Part shown: positions 37,217 through 45,552 of the stretch, piece after piece | How positions within the stretch are numbered: the first letter of the stretch is position 1 | How the letters are laid out: every line of letters starts with the position of its first letter | From: Bacillus suaedaesalsae | GTDB lineage: Bacteria > Bacillota > Bacilli > Bacillales > SA4 | Assembly: GCF_016890225.1 (NCBI RefSeq) | Contig: NZ_JAFELM010000045.1 | Location: 62,001-126,000 of the forward strand | Length of the DNA stretch: 64,000 nt | Direction: 5' to 3' | Notes under the pieces: generated by a model | Told to the model about the DNA's origin: nothing | The model's input: the letters and a program-made list of their open reading frames with translations, nothing else | Database searches by the model: none | Made by a program: the position numbers and the translations under genes

Positions 37217-38079
37217 ATTAAGTAGCCCCCTGCTTTTAATAAAATTGGAATTCCTAGTAACACACTATACAGTAATAAAATAATTTCTTCATGTAGACTT
37301 AATAACAGTGGGTCCATAACCGGATAGACTGTTAAATGTCCTGCTCCATTTACACGTCCGAGAATGATCATTAGCAACAGCGATAAAACAATGATCGCTA
37401 GAAATAGATCCTTCTTCTTAAATATAAAATGATTGTAGCTCGTTCTGTGTTGATTCGTTCCATATCCACGTGCATTCATTGAATCTGCAGTCTGTATTGC
37501 TTCCTCAAGAGAAAAAGTCGTTAATACTTGAACAATTGATAATCCATTAGACACTTTATCCTTCCATTTTCCTTTGCTTAACGATATCCCTTTACTCCTT
37601 TGGATATTAGTAATTTCCTCTAGCCTTCTTCTCATCAAAGGAATAAAGCGGAGTGTTAACATAAGTAATATTGAGAACTTAGGAAGAGATTTAGAAAAAA
37701 GAAAAAGGAGTTTATTAGGGGTCATAATTTCATTGTAGTTTACAAAGATCATCGTTACACCAATTAATGAAAATGCGGCCATAAAACCGTATATAATAGC
37801 TTCTAATGTAATTACATGGTTAAATAACACCATCATTACATGAAGCCCTCTCTCATTAAAGAGAGGATTCATGATAAATATAATAACTCCGGTAGTTATA
37901 ATAAAGGCAATCCATTTTCGTAGCGCATGACCTCGGTCGTGTGCAAAATTTAGTAGAAGTATAATGGCTGTACCCACAATTATGAAGAATGGATGCATGC
38001 AGAGTGTAAACGCTGTAATACTAGCCACATAATAAAGAAACGTTACAAAGGGATGAAAGCGATCAAAGCTGTAATACAT
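37198..38079 (-). CDS. ECF transporter T component
   Basis: A 293-residue integral membrane protein of the EcfT/CbiQ family that couples the ATPases to the S component. About five or six membrane helices are visible. The cytoplasmic coupling helices carry the small-Arg-Gly signatures SKG near residue 180 and MNARGYG near 205, which bind the ATPase grooves. GGAGGAG precedes the ATG. It follows the DUF4430 lipoprotein gene by 14 bases and overlaps the ATPase gene by 19. Confidence 0.9.
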   Translation of the reverse strand: MYYSFDRFHPFVTFLYYVASITAFTLCMHPFFIIVGTAIILLLNFAHDRGHALRKWIAFIITTGVIIFIMNPLFNERGLHVMMVLFNHVITLEAIIYGFMAAFSLIGVTMIFVNYNEIMTPNKLLFLFSKSLPKFSILLMLTLRFIPLMRRRLEEITNIQRSKGISLSKGKWKDKVSNGLSIVQVLTTFSLEEAIQTADSMNARGYGTNQHRTSYNHFIFKKKDLFLAIIVLSLLLMIILGRVNGAGHLTVYPVMDPLLLSLHEEIILLLYSVLLGIPILLKAGGYLIWRISK

Positions 38080-38093
38080 GTTTACTCCTCCAA

Positions 38094-38834
38094 TTAATCT
38101 TCCTTATAAATCCAATCTATATGGTCGCCATTTTTTACTTGAATGGCATCTGCACTTCTATCTAACGTTACACCATTTCTCTGGCAGGTCCAACCACTTT
38201 TAGGTCCATAATCGAATTCATAGATATTGTGAATTCCTTCAACATAAGCAGTAGGACCATTACCAGTATAACCGACCATAATACCTTTATTTTTTGCTAC
38301 TAAAAGTAAAACATCGAGAATTGTAGCACCTTCTTTAACCTCTACTGTAGTCGAACCTGCAATCGTACCCACATCTTTAGGTCCTTTAATTACAGTTGAA
38401 ACAGTTAGTAAATTCTCAGGCTTCTTCTCTTCTACTGGTGGTGTTACCGGTTTTTCTTCTTTTTTCTCTTCTACTTTTGGTGATTGCACTGCTGGAGAGG
38501 AAGGGGCAGTGTTGCTCTCACTATTAGGTTTAGATGGTTTAGTGATCGTTGATTTCGGCGACTCTCCTTTAGGTGTATTTGCAGCTTGCTGATCTGTACT
38601 ATTAGCTCCTTCCTTAGCCTGCACAGATGGAGTTTGTTCAGTTTGTGACAGATCTGCTTGCTCAGATATATTTCCTTCATTGGTATCTTTTATTTCATCT
38701 TTTTCCTTTACTTCAACTGATTTCTCCTTTGAAGAGTCAGTTGCTGTGCTCATCTGATTATTTTCACAGCCATTAAAGACAGCAATCAATAAAGAAAAGA
38801 GAATGATTGAAAGCAATTTTATATGTTTTCTCAT
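38094..38834 (-). CDS. DUF4430 lipoprotein, candidate corrinoid shuttle
   Basis: A 246-residue predicted lipoprotein. The signal peptide ends FNGC (Cys23), a slightly atypical lipobox with Phe at -3. A long Ser/Pro/Lys/Glu-rich tether (about 24-150) follows, then a C-terminal DUF4430 domain (about 150-246) with the family pattern GW..xxNG...A...V.NGD..DW.Y. DUF4430 resembles the beta domain of transcobalamin and intrinsic factor. The tether length suits reaching through the wall from the membrane. It is encoded between the sortase and the ECF T component, 11-14 bases from each. I infer that it hands ligand to the importer. Confidence 0.8.
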   Translation of the reverse strand: MRKHIKLLSIILFSLLIAVFNGCENNQMSTATDSSKEKSVEVKEKDEIKDTNEGNISEQADLSQTEQTPSVQAKEGANSTDQQAANTPKGESPKSTITKPSKPNSESNTAPSSPAVQSPKVEEKKEEKPVTPPVEEKKPENLLTVSTVIKGPKDVGTIAGSTTVEVKEGATILDVLLLVAKNKGIMVGYTGNGPTAYVEGIHNIYEFDYGPKSGWTCQRNGVTLDRSADAIQVKNGDHIDWIYKED

Positions 38835-38845
38835 TGTATATCCTC

Positions 38846-39424
38846 CTATAACTTCCTTTTAGCATTCACAATGTATCTCTGTGGCGCATCCCCGACAAAA
38901 TTAAATGGATAGCAAGTAGTGACTGTTAAAAGCTCTGTAGGATAAGTAGACTTAATAACTGTCCTATCATCTGCTTCGACAATAAAAGTCTCTTCAATCA
39001 CGTAGGTAAAAGTTCCATCAGACATCTCAACCTCTAACTCATCTCCCACCTCTAATTCCCCTAATCTCTTGAATACTGTATCACGATGACCCGATAAAAC
39101 AATTTGATCCTCTCCATCAGGCAGGGCTGTGCCCTCATAATGGCCAACACCTTTATCCAAAGCTTCTTCTGTAGTTCCTTTTATGATAGGTAATATTTCA
39201 TTAAGTGTCGGAAGTTTGAGAATACCGATTACATCCTTATCTTGTAGTGTTGGAATTTCTTCTAGCTCTACTTCTTCTGATGTACCTTTTCCTTTGCTAA
39301 GCATCAATTTAGCTTGCTCTAAAGCTTCACCTTGTTTATGAGTGCTATCAAAATACTGATATCCAGCTACTATGATAAAAAAGAGCCCTCCTGCTATAAA
39401 CAAGAGGGAGGATTTAATTTTCAT
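38846..39424 (-). CDS. Class D sortase
   Basis: A 192-residue transpeptidase with an N-terminal membrane anchor (5-22). The catalytic triad is intact: His113 (SGHRD), Cys171 (TVTTC) and Arg183 (PQRY). The sequence around them is typical of class D enzymes, several of which prefer LPNTA signals. The gene directly upstream, three bases away, encodes a protein ending in LPNTA, so this is very likely its dedicated anchoring enzyme. The ribosome binding site is weak, so its translation may depend on the upstream gene. Confidence 0.92.
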   Translation of the reverse strand: MKIKSSLLFIAGGLFFIIVAGYQYFDSTHKQGEALEQAKLMLSKGKGTSEEVELEEIPTLQDKDVIGILKLPTLNEILPIIKGTTEEALDKGVGHYEGTALPDGEDQIVLSGHRDTVFKRLGELEVGDELEVEMSDGTFTYVIEETFIVEADDRTVIKSTYPTELLTVTTCYPFNFVGDAPQRYIVNAKRKL

Positions 39425-39427
39425 GTA

Positions 39428-41215
39428 TTAAGCCTTCTTTCTTCTATCCACAATTTGCTTTACTATTCCGATACATAGTAAAAGCATTCCAATTACGATT
39501 AAATTAGACGTGTTGGTTGCAGTGTTCGGAAGTAATTTACCACCAGCTTCGTTTGAATTTGGTTGCTTAATTGGAGTTTCTTCAATTGGTGTTTGTGGTG
39601 CTTGATCAAGTAACGGCAACTGATAGAGTGATCCCTTACCTTGTAAGAATAACTGATAAGATACTAGCCCTTGAACGGCTTGAGCTGTAGAAAATGAATC
39701 ACTCGTGTCTCCTCCTTGCCAATCAAAGCCACCATCACTGTTTTGGAAAGAAACCAAATATGAAATTAAGTTTTCCGCGGTACTAGTAGCTTGTGCTGTA
39801 ACAGTGTTTGCAGCTGCTTGGTCTTTTGTAAATGAAGCACCAGCTGAGTCAATTCCCAACGCTGATAAAGCAATAACAAGCTGCGCTGCAGTAGAACTAT
39901 TATCCACTTTTCCAGCTTTATATTGAGTTGATAAATAGTTTACACCATTCTCAATTGGCTGTTTTACATGTGACTGATTTTTATAAGGTGCCAATGCAGC
40001 AAGTACCATTCCAGTCGTATCTAAATCACTGGTGCTACCACCATCCCAAGACCAACCTCCATCTGAATTTTGGTTTGTCAATAAATGGTTTACTAGCTTT
40101 TCGCGTGTCCATGTTGCAGACTGAGGAACTTCAAAGTTTGCACTGTCTAATGCAATAAGGCCATACGTTACACCATTAAGACCTTGCTTTGTTAAGTTAC
40201 CATTGTAAATCGCCTCTACAAGATTGTATCCTTCAATATTTAAAGGATTTCCGCCAGCAGCTAGAATTCCTAGAACATATCTTTCTGTATCTGTAACCTT
40301 AGAAAATTTCCCCTGCTTTTCTTTAATAACTTTTTTTATATTTTCTAAATAACTAGCTGGAATTGTTTTGCCTGCTTGTTTTAGAGAAACAGCTTCCCAC
40401 TCCCCTATATTATTTGTTGCAATATAGGTAGTTACATTATCTATACTCTTTTTAATTTCTTCTGTTGATACTGGTTTTACATCACCTGTAGTTGGAGTTT
40501 CTTCCCCTTCAGTCGGATCTCCAGATGATTCATATTTAAAGCTTATAGTATCACCATTCTTTATCTTATAGCCATCTGCTCCAACATCAGCAGATTTACC
40601 ATTAATATACAACATCCAGTAATTGCTACTAGTAGCTGATATACCGTTAATAGAATCAATCATTACTCCAAAAGGATATTTAGTAGTAAGTACATTTTCA
40701 TGTCCAAGAGCAACAATTAACAAATCAAGTGCAGTTGGTTCATTAATAAAAGCAAGTGCTTGATTATATACATCTCCTACTTCTTTGTTACTAACCTCCA
40801 AGATTGCCTCGCTCGTAGAAGCTACCTTTGAATTTACATAGTTAAAGCTTAGTTCATCACCGTCTTGAACTCTATAGCTATCTGCTCCAACTTGAGCCTG
40901 AATACCATTAATATAGAAGGTCCAATAAGAATCCTGGTCTCCTCCAACTCCCATAATACTTGTAATCATTTTACCGAAACTATACTGTGTGAACTCTACT
41001 TGATCTTGACCCACTGTATTTACAAGTGCATCAAAGGCTGTCATATTTTCTTGGTAAGTAAATTCTGTTTCAGTTACTAGAGTACCAGAATTACCTGAAC
41101 CGATAACTGTAATTGTCTCTTTTAAATCATTCGCATGTACAATAGGTTGGTATACCCCAAATACTAATGCGAATGCTAGTAAAATTGATAACACACTCTT
41201 AAACTTAAGCTTCAT
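39428..41215 (-). CDS. LPNTA-anchored surface protein with two DUF4430 domains and an alpha/alpha toroid
   Basis: A 595-residue wall-anchored protein and first gene after the cobalamin riboswitch. Signal peptide 1-28 (cut after VHA). DUF4430 domain 1 is at about 45-110 (YWTFYINGIQAQVGAD...DGDELSF) and domain 2 at about 140-228 (YWMLYINGKSADVGAD...NGDTISF). A Thr/Glu/Pro linker leads to a prenyltransferase-like toroid at about 245-535 with two QNSDGGW/F repeats. The end has LPNTA at 562-566, a hydrophobic stretch and RRKKA. DUF4430 plus alpha6-alpha6 toroid are the two building blocks of animal transcobalamin and intrinsic factor, here in reversed order. The Asp/Trp-containing repeats are those of the fold, and I do not claim enzyme activity. 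Inferred role: capture of corrinoids at the cell surface. Confidence 0.88.
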   Translation of the reverse strand: MKLKFKSVLSILLAFALVFGVYQPIVHANDLKETITVIGSGNSGTLVTETEFTYQENMTAFDALVNTVGQDQVEFTQYSFGKMITSIMGVGGDQDSYWTFYINGIQAQVGADSYRVQDGDELSFNYVNSKVASTSEAILEVSNKEVGDVYNQALAFINEPTALDLLIVALGHENVLTTKYPFGVMIDSINGISATSSNYWMLYINGKSADVGADGYKIKNGDTISFKYESSGDPTEGEETPTTGDVKPVSTEEIKKSIDNVTTYIATNNIGEWEAVSLKQAGKTIPASYLENIKKVIKEKQGKFSKVTDTERYVLGILAAGGNPLNIEGYNLVEAIYNGNLTKQGLNGVTYGLIALDSANFEVPQSATWTREKLVNHLLTNQNSDGGWSWDGGSTSDLDTTGMVLAALAPYKNQSHVKQPIENGVNYLSTQYKAGKVDNSSTAAQLVIALSALGIDSAGASFTKDQAAANTVTAQATSTAENLISYLVSFQNSDGGFDWQGGDTSDSFSTAQAVQGLVSYQLFLQGKGSLYQLPLLDQAPQTPIEETPIKQPNSNEAGGKLLPNTATNTSNLIVIGMLLLCIGIVKQIVDRRKKA

Positions 41216-41253
41216 ACTTCTCTCCCCTAACTTATTCTATGTAAAAAACTACA

Positions 41254-41277
41254 TAAAAAAAATCCTCAAACGAGGAT
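41254..41277 (-). terminator. Intrinsic terminator in the leader of the corrinoid operon
   Basis: On the minus strand ATCCTCG-TTT-GAGGAT followed by eight T residues, between the riboswitch and the first gene. It is the expected expression platform for shut-off by bound cobalamin. Confidence 0.85.
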
Positions 41278-41329
41278 ATGCTGTCAAGATTTCAGGAAAT
41301 GGCATACGCTTTCCTATTTCGTCTTAACA

Positions 41330-41540
41330 CCTTCCTATCCGCGTAGGTTTTTATGGTGCAGAAAAACAGGCAGGTTTCCTGGCTCATGATCATAGCTCCC
41401 TATGTCTTCCCATCTTATTTAGACAGTGACTTTATATAGGTTGCTCCCATTTACAGTGGCGGGACCGCGTTGGCTTTTTACCAAACTTCCCTTTTAAGTT
41501 AAGAATCTCCTTAAAGATAACTTAACACCTGTTTATTGCT
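41330..41540 (-). promoter_or_regulatory. Cobalamin riboswitch
   Basis: On the minus strand the class-I cobalamin aptamer elements appear in order: AAAAGGGAAG, GGT and GCCAACGCGGTCCCGCCACTGT, GTCACTG, GGGAAGACA, and the B12-box-like GAGCCAGGAAACCTGCC. A terminator follows, then the wall-protein start. I know of no other ligand for this RNA class than cobalamins. Confidence 0.95.
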
Positions 41541-41635
41541 TATTCATTTTTTTATGACAAAGTAATTATAACCCTAATGTGAAAAACTGTCACCATATGA
41601 TATATAAAAATGTAAAAACTTGTACTATAAAAAAG

Positions 41636-41671
41636 AAAATAGACTGTTCTAAGCATGGAACAGCCTATTTT
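41636..41671 (-). terminator. Terminator of resDE
   Basis: AAAATAGGCTGTTC pairs with GAACAGTCTATTTT (one mismatch), T-rich after it on the minus strand, about 70 bases after resE. The region between it and the riboswitch holds no gene that I can support. Confidence 0.8.
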
Positions 41672-41741
41672 GTACATATTAGAATTGGTAAAAATGTTTC
41701 TTATGAAACAAGAATCTTCGCCACAACCTGCGAAAATCTCT

Positions 41742-43511
41742 CTATTTTCGAGGTAAAAAGAAAGAAAATGTCGTTCCTTCGTTTATTTTGCTATGAACCG
41801 AAATGGTTCCTTGATGAGCATCGATGATATTTTTAACGATAGCCAAACCTAAACCAGTCCCTGACTTCCCTCTTGTCCTTGCCTTATCTGCTTTATAGAA
41901 GCGTTCAAACACAAAAGGTAAGTCCTCATTTGGTATTCCGGAGCCCGAGTCCTGAACATCTACCTTTAATCCATCTTCAAGTAACTGTACATATACTCCT
42001 ACTTCACCCGATGGTTCAGTATGTCTAATTGCATTATCAATTAAATTGGTAAACACTTGTTCCATTCGATCCACGTCAAACGTGAATGTTCCACTACAAT
42101 CTGAACAGGTAGTTGATAATGAAATGGATTTTTCTTTTGCCAAGCCTTGAAATTTACGAACAACTCTATCTACAAAATCTTGAAGCTGAATATTTTCTTC
42201 TTGTAACTGAATATGTCCTGCTTCTATTCTTGCAATATCAAGAAGCTCATTAACTAGCCTGCCCATTCGAAGCGATTCTTCATAGATAACGCCAGCTATC
42301 TCCTTTTTCTCTTGTTCACTCTCAGCAATATCGTCAATAATTGCCTCACTATACCCTTGAAGCATAGAGATTGGTGTTCTAAGTTCATGCGATACATTCG
42401 CAATAAAGTCTTTTCTTAGCTTATCAAGCCGACGTTCCTCAGTCATATCTCGTAATACAGCAACCGCCCCACGAATTTGAGAACCGTTATACAAAGGACT
42501 CATCACAATAACCCATGTTCTACCTTGAAATGTAATTTCAATCGACTGTTCACTCTCAAATGATACTACTCTATTAAATAGTTCTTTAAGTTCAGGCGGA
42601 ATATTGTCTTGCATCCCTTGTTCATAATACCATGCTTGCAAAAATCGCTCGGCAGGTGGATTGGAGACTTGCACAATTCCACTTCTGTTTAATGTAATTA
42701 CCCCATCTGCCATACTGCTCAAAATACTGAAAAGCTGTTCTTTTTCTTGTCGCAAAGCGTCAAGGTTTAACTTAAGCTGCTTTCCCATTTTGTTAAAGGC
42801 AATGGCAAGCTCACCAATTTCATCCCGAGTCATAATTGGCAATCTGGTTTCAAATCTACCTTTTGCCATTTGAAAGGCTGCTTCACGCATCTTGATTAAG
42901 GGTAAAGTAATCCTCGATGAGAGGAAAAAGGCAAAGAAGGTTGTTAAAACAAATGCGATAAACGCGGCTAAAAAGATTAACTGAGTTGTTTTTTCTGTTG
43001 TTTGTTGAATAACATTTAGGGATTGGTAGAGGTAGACAGCACCAACTTTATTATTTTTGGATTCAAATGGTACTCCAACAATCATGACTTCCTCGTTATT
43101 CGTTTTTTCAGCTTCCGATAGCAATGTGTTAGACGCTTTCTTAATCACAACTTCACTGTTTGTTATCACTTTTGAAAGTTCTTCATCTTCTTTTATTGCG
43201 GTTAATGGAAGATCAGGCAATTCCTCTTCACTCGTCGAATACCAATAATGGTCTTCATCCTCAACGATTAATACTTTCGTTAGTGGATCAATGACTTCCC
43301 ACGCAATGGAGCGAGCAAGCTCTTGATTTTCGTGTTCTTCAAGTATAAACGCTATTTTATTCGCAATCTGCTCCAAGTCATCTTCAGCTTCGTTCACATG
43401 ATATTGTTCAAAAAACTGCAATAACATCATTGTTAAAATTGTAAGAACGAATGACACAAGGACTAAGATGGTCATCCAAAGCTTTCCTACAACGCTATTC
43501 CAAAGTTTCAT
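41742..43511 (-). CDS. resE: Sensor histidine kinase ResE
   Basis: The sensor of the ResDE two-component system, which controls aerobic and anaerobic respiration genes in Bacillus. 589 residues: membrane helices at about 12-32 and 176-198 flanking an extracytoplasmic sensor region, HAMP about 200-250, PAS about 260-350, HisKA with the phosphorylated His in [10 protein letters not shown] near 373, and an HATPase domain with N, G1 (DSGSGIP) and G2 (GTGLGLA) boxes. The ATG overlaps the resD stop as ATGA. Confidence 0.95.
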   Translation of the reverse strand: MKLWNSVVGKLWMTILVLVSFVLTILTMMLLQFFEQYHVNEAEDDLEQIANKIAFILEEHENQELARSIAWEVIDPLTKVLIVEDEDHYWYSTSEEELPDLPLTAIKEDEELSKVITNSEVVIKKASNTLLSEAEKTNNEEVMIVGVPFESKNNKVGAVYLYQSLNVIQQTTEKTTQLIFLAAFIAFVLTTFFAFFLSSRITLPLIKMREAAFQMAKGRFETRLPIMTRDEIGELAIAFNKMGKQLKLNLDALRQEKEQLFSILSSMADGVITLNRSGIVQVSNPPAERFLQAWYYEQGMQDNIPPELKELFNRVVSFESEQSIEITFQGRTWVIVMSPLYNGSQIRGAVAVLRDMTEERRLDKLRKDFIANVSHELRTPISMLQGYSEAIIDDIAESEQEKKEIAGVIYEESLRMGRLVNELLDIARIEAGHIQLQEENIQLQDFVDRVVRKFQGLAKEKSISLSTTCSDCSGTFTFDVDRMEQVFTNLIDNAIRHTEPSGEVGVYVQLLEDGLKVDVQDSGSGIPNEDLPFVFERFYKADKARTRGKSGTGLGLAIVKNIIDAHQGTISVHSKINEGTTFSFFLPRK

Positions 43512-44224
43512 TCTTCGATAACCTCAAATTTATAGCCTACTCCCCAAACAGTAATAATCATTTTTGCGGCTGTTTCGGAAACTTTATTTAACTTTTCTCG
43601 TAACCGTTTTACATGTGTATCGACAGTTCTTAAATCACCGAAAAATTCATAATGCCACACTTCCTTCAATAACTGTTCACGGTCAAAAACCTTATCCGGT
43701 GATTTAGCTAAGAAGTATAATAACTCGTACTCTTTTGGAGTTAAACTAACCTCTTTACCGTCAGCAGTAACGCGGTGTGCATCATTATCGATAGTTAAGT
43801 GTGGAAATACAAGTACATCTACTGATGATTTATCATTTTGAACAAAATGTGATTTCGAGGATCTTCTTAGTAATGCTTTTACACGCAATACTACTTCTCT
43901 AGGACTAAATGGTTTGACAATATAATCATCTGTCCCAACTTCGAATCCTTGAACTCGATTCACTTCTTCACCTTTTGCTGTCAACATAATAACCGGTGTT
44001 GCCTTCTTTTCACGAAGGTCTTTACAAACTTCAATTCCGTCCTTACCTGGCATCATCACATCTAAAAGAATCAAGTCGTATTCTTTTTCTAACGCTTTGT
44101 CTAAAGCCTCGATACCATCCTCTGCTTCCTCAATTATGTAACCTTCTCTTTCAAGGTACATTCTTAGTAATCTTCTAATACGTTCCTCATCGTCTACAAC
44201 TAAAATCGTTACGTCTTGACTCAT
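43508..44224 (-). CDS. resD: Response regulator ResD
   Basis: A 238-residue OmpR-type regulator with a receiver domain (phosphorylation Asp in [10 protein letters not shown] near residue 54, Lys in VKPFSP near 104) and a winged-helix DNA-binding domain from about 135. It partners with ResE, its stop codon overlapping the ResE start. A terminator separates it from resC, so resDE has its own promoter, although read-through from resABC is possible as in B. subtilis. GAGGTG lies seven bases before the ATG. Confidence 0.95.
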   Translation of the reverse strand: MSQDVTILVVDDEERIRRLLRMYLEREGYIIEEAEDGIEALDKALEKEYDLILLDVMMPGKDGIEVCKDLREKKATPVIMLTAKGEEVNRVQGFEVGTDDYIVKPFSPREVVLRVKALLRRSSKSHFVQNDKSSVDVLVFPHLTIDNDAHRVTADGKEVSLTPKEYELLYFLAKSPDKVFDREQLLKEVWHYEFFGDLRTVDTHVKRLREKLNKVSETAAKMIITVWGVGYKFEVIEE

Positions 44225-44255
44225 TCAAATACACCTCATTATTATTCTTTTTCAA

Positions 44256-44286
44256 AAAAAGCCTTCACATTACATGAAGGCTTTTT
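44256..44286 (-). terminator. Terminator between resABC and resDE
   Basis: AAAAAGCCTTCA pairs with TGAAGGCTTTTT, a perfect 12-base stem followed by T residues on the minus strand, between resC and resD. Confidence 0.88.
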
Positions 44287-44349
44287 ATGTTTTTCTTAAA
44301 TCTAAACTGTATGCAGATTCTCGAAGTTTGTATAGTCATGTTGTTTTCT

Positions 44350-45537
44350 TTAGGCGTAAGAGTGTAAGCCTGCAATTACTAGGTTTACTACTACTAGGTT
44401 AAACATGATGATGGCAAAACCAAGTGTTGCTAGCCATGCTGATCTCTCACCATGCCAACCTTGTGAAAGTCGTAAATGAAGAAAAGCTGCATAAAATAAC
44501 CAAGTTATTAATGCCCACACTTCCTTTGGATCCCAACCCCAGAAACGCGTCCAAGCGATTTGTGCCCAAATCATAGCAAAGATTAATGCTCCTAATGTGA
44601 AAATTGGGAATCCAATTGCTACAGATCGATATGTGATCTCATCTACAAGCTGGGGATTCACATTCTTCAGTAGTGGTTGAAGCGCCGCAGAAATACGTTT
44701 TCTTAATATAAGTCTAATCAAACCGTACAATACTAAACCAGAAAGAATTGACAAAATAAGCGTATTTAACTTTTTAGGAGCTGCTTCACCTTTCATCCAT
44801 TTTGGTGCGTCCATAATCGGATGCATTGCATCAGTCGAAATTTCATCTCCACCAGCAGGTCCAACAAGTGGTGGAAGGTTATATACTAACTCTATCTCTT
44901 GCTTTAGATTAGGATCTTCCCAATTAAATTTCGCTTCATAATCTGCCATTGAGAACCCGATTGTTACACCAATAAATCCAATAACACTTAGAATACTATA
45001 TAAAATAGCTTCTAAACCAAATGTACGTAAGCTAGCCTTTGATTGATCAACTACCCTAATTAAATAAATTAATCCAGATGCAAAACTGACTGCTAGTACT
45101 GCCTCACCTAATGCAGCAGTTGTTACGTGTATATGCAACCAATCGCTTTGTAGTGCTGGAATCAATGGTGCTACATCACGAGGAAACATACTAGCATAAG
45201 CAATGATTAATATTGCTACAGGTAAAGTAAATAATCCTAATACACTGCTTTTGTAAATGAAATAAATAAAGATAAATGCTAATACTAATGCCATTCCGAA
45301 AAATGTCGTGAATTCAAATAGATTACTTACTGGAGCATGTCCAGCAGCAATCCATCTTGTGATGAAATAGCCTAATTGTGAAATAAATCCGATAATTGTT
45401 ACAACAATACCGATTTTGCTCCACTTATTGATACGTGTTTCACTTTGCTTATCTCGAATTGCTCCACCGAAGAAGAAGGTAGCAACTAAATATAATACAA
45501 AGGATACATAAAGTAAATTACTACTAAGTGCAACCAC
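44350..45537 (-). CDS. resC: Cytochrome c biogenesis protein ResC (CcsA/CcsB family)
   Basis: A 395-residue polytopic membrane protein of the heme-handling CcsA-type family. The tryptophan-rich WWD segment [18 protein letters not shown] lies near residue 345 and conserved His residues are present for heme binding. With ResB it carries heme to the outside and attaches it to apocytochromes c (system II). It starts with GTG 45537, seven bases after GGGGGAG, and follows resB by 15 bases. Confidence 0.94.
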   Translation of the reverse strand: MVALSSNLLYVSFVLYLVATFFFGGAIRDKQSETRINKWSKIGIVVTIIGFISQLGYFITRWIAAGHAPVSNLFEFTTFFGMALVLAFIFIYFIYKSSVLGLFTLPVAILIIAYASMFPRDVAPLIPALQSDWLHIHVTTAALGEAVLAVSFASGLIYLIRVVDQSKASLRTFGLEAILYSILSVIGFIGVTIGFSMADYEAKFNWEDPNLKQEIELVYNLPPLVGPAGGDEISTDAMHPIMDAPKWMKGEAAPKKLNTLILSILSGLVLYGLIRLILRKRISAALQPLLKNVNPQLVDEITYRSVAIGFPIFTLGALIFAMIWAQIAWTRFWGWDPKEVWALITWLFYAAFLHLRLSQGWHGERSAWLATLGFAIIMFNLVVVNLVIAGLHSYA

Positions 45538-45552
45538 GTTATGGCTCCCCCT

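Noticed and set aside
41579-41827. 82-codon plus-strand frame downstream of resE
   Set aside because: Crosses the resE terminator and the end of resE in antisense; no ribosome binding site.
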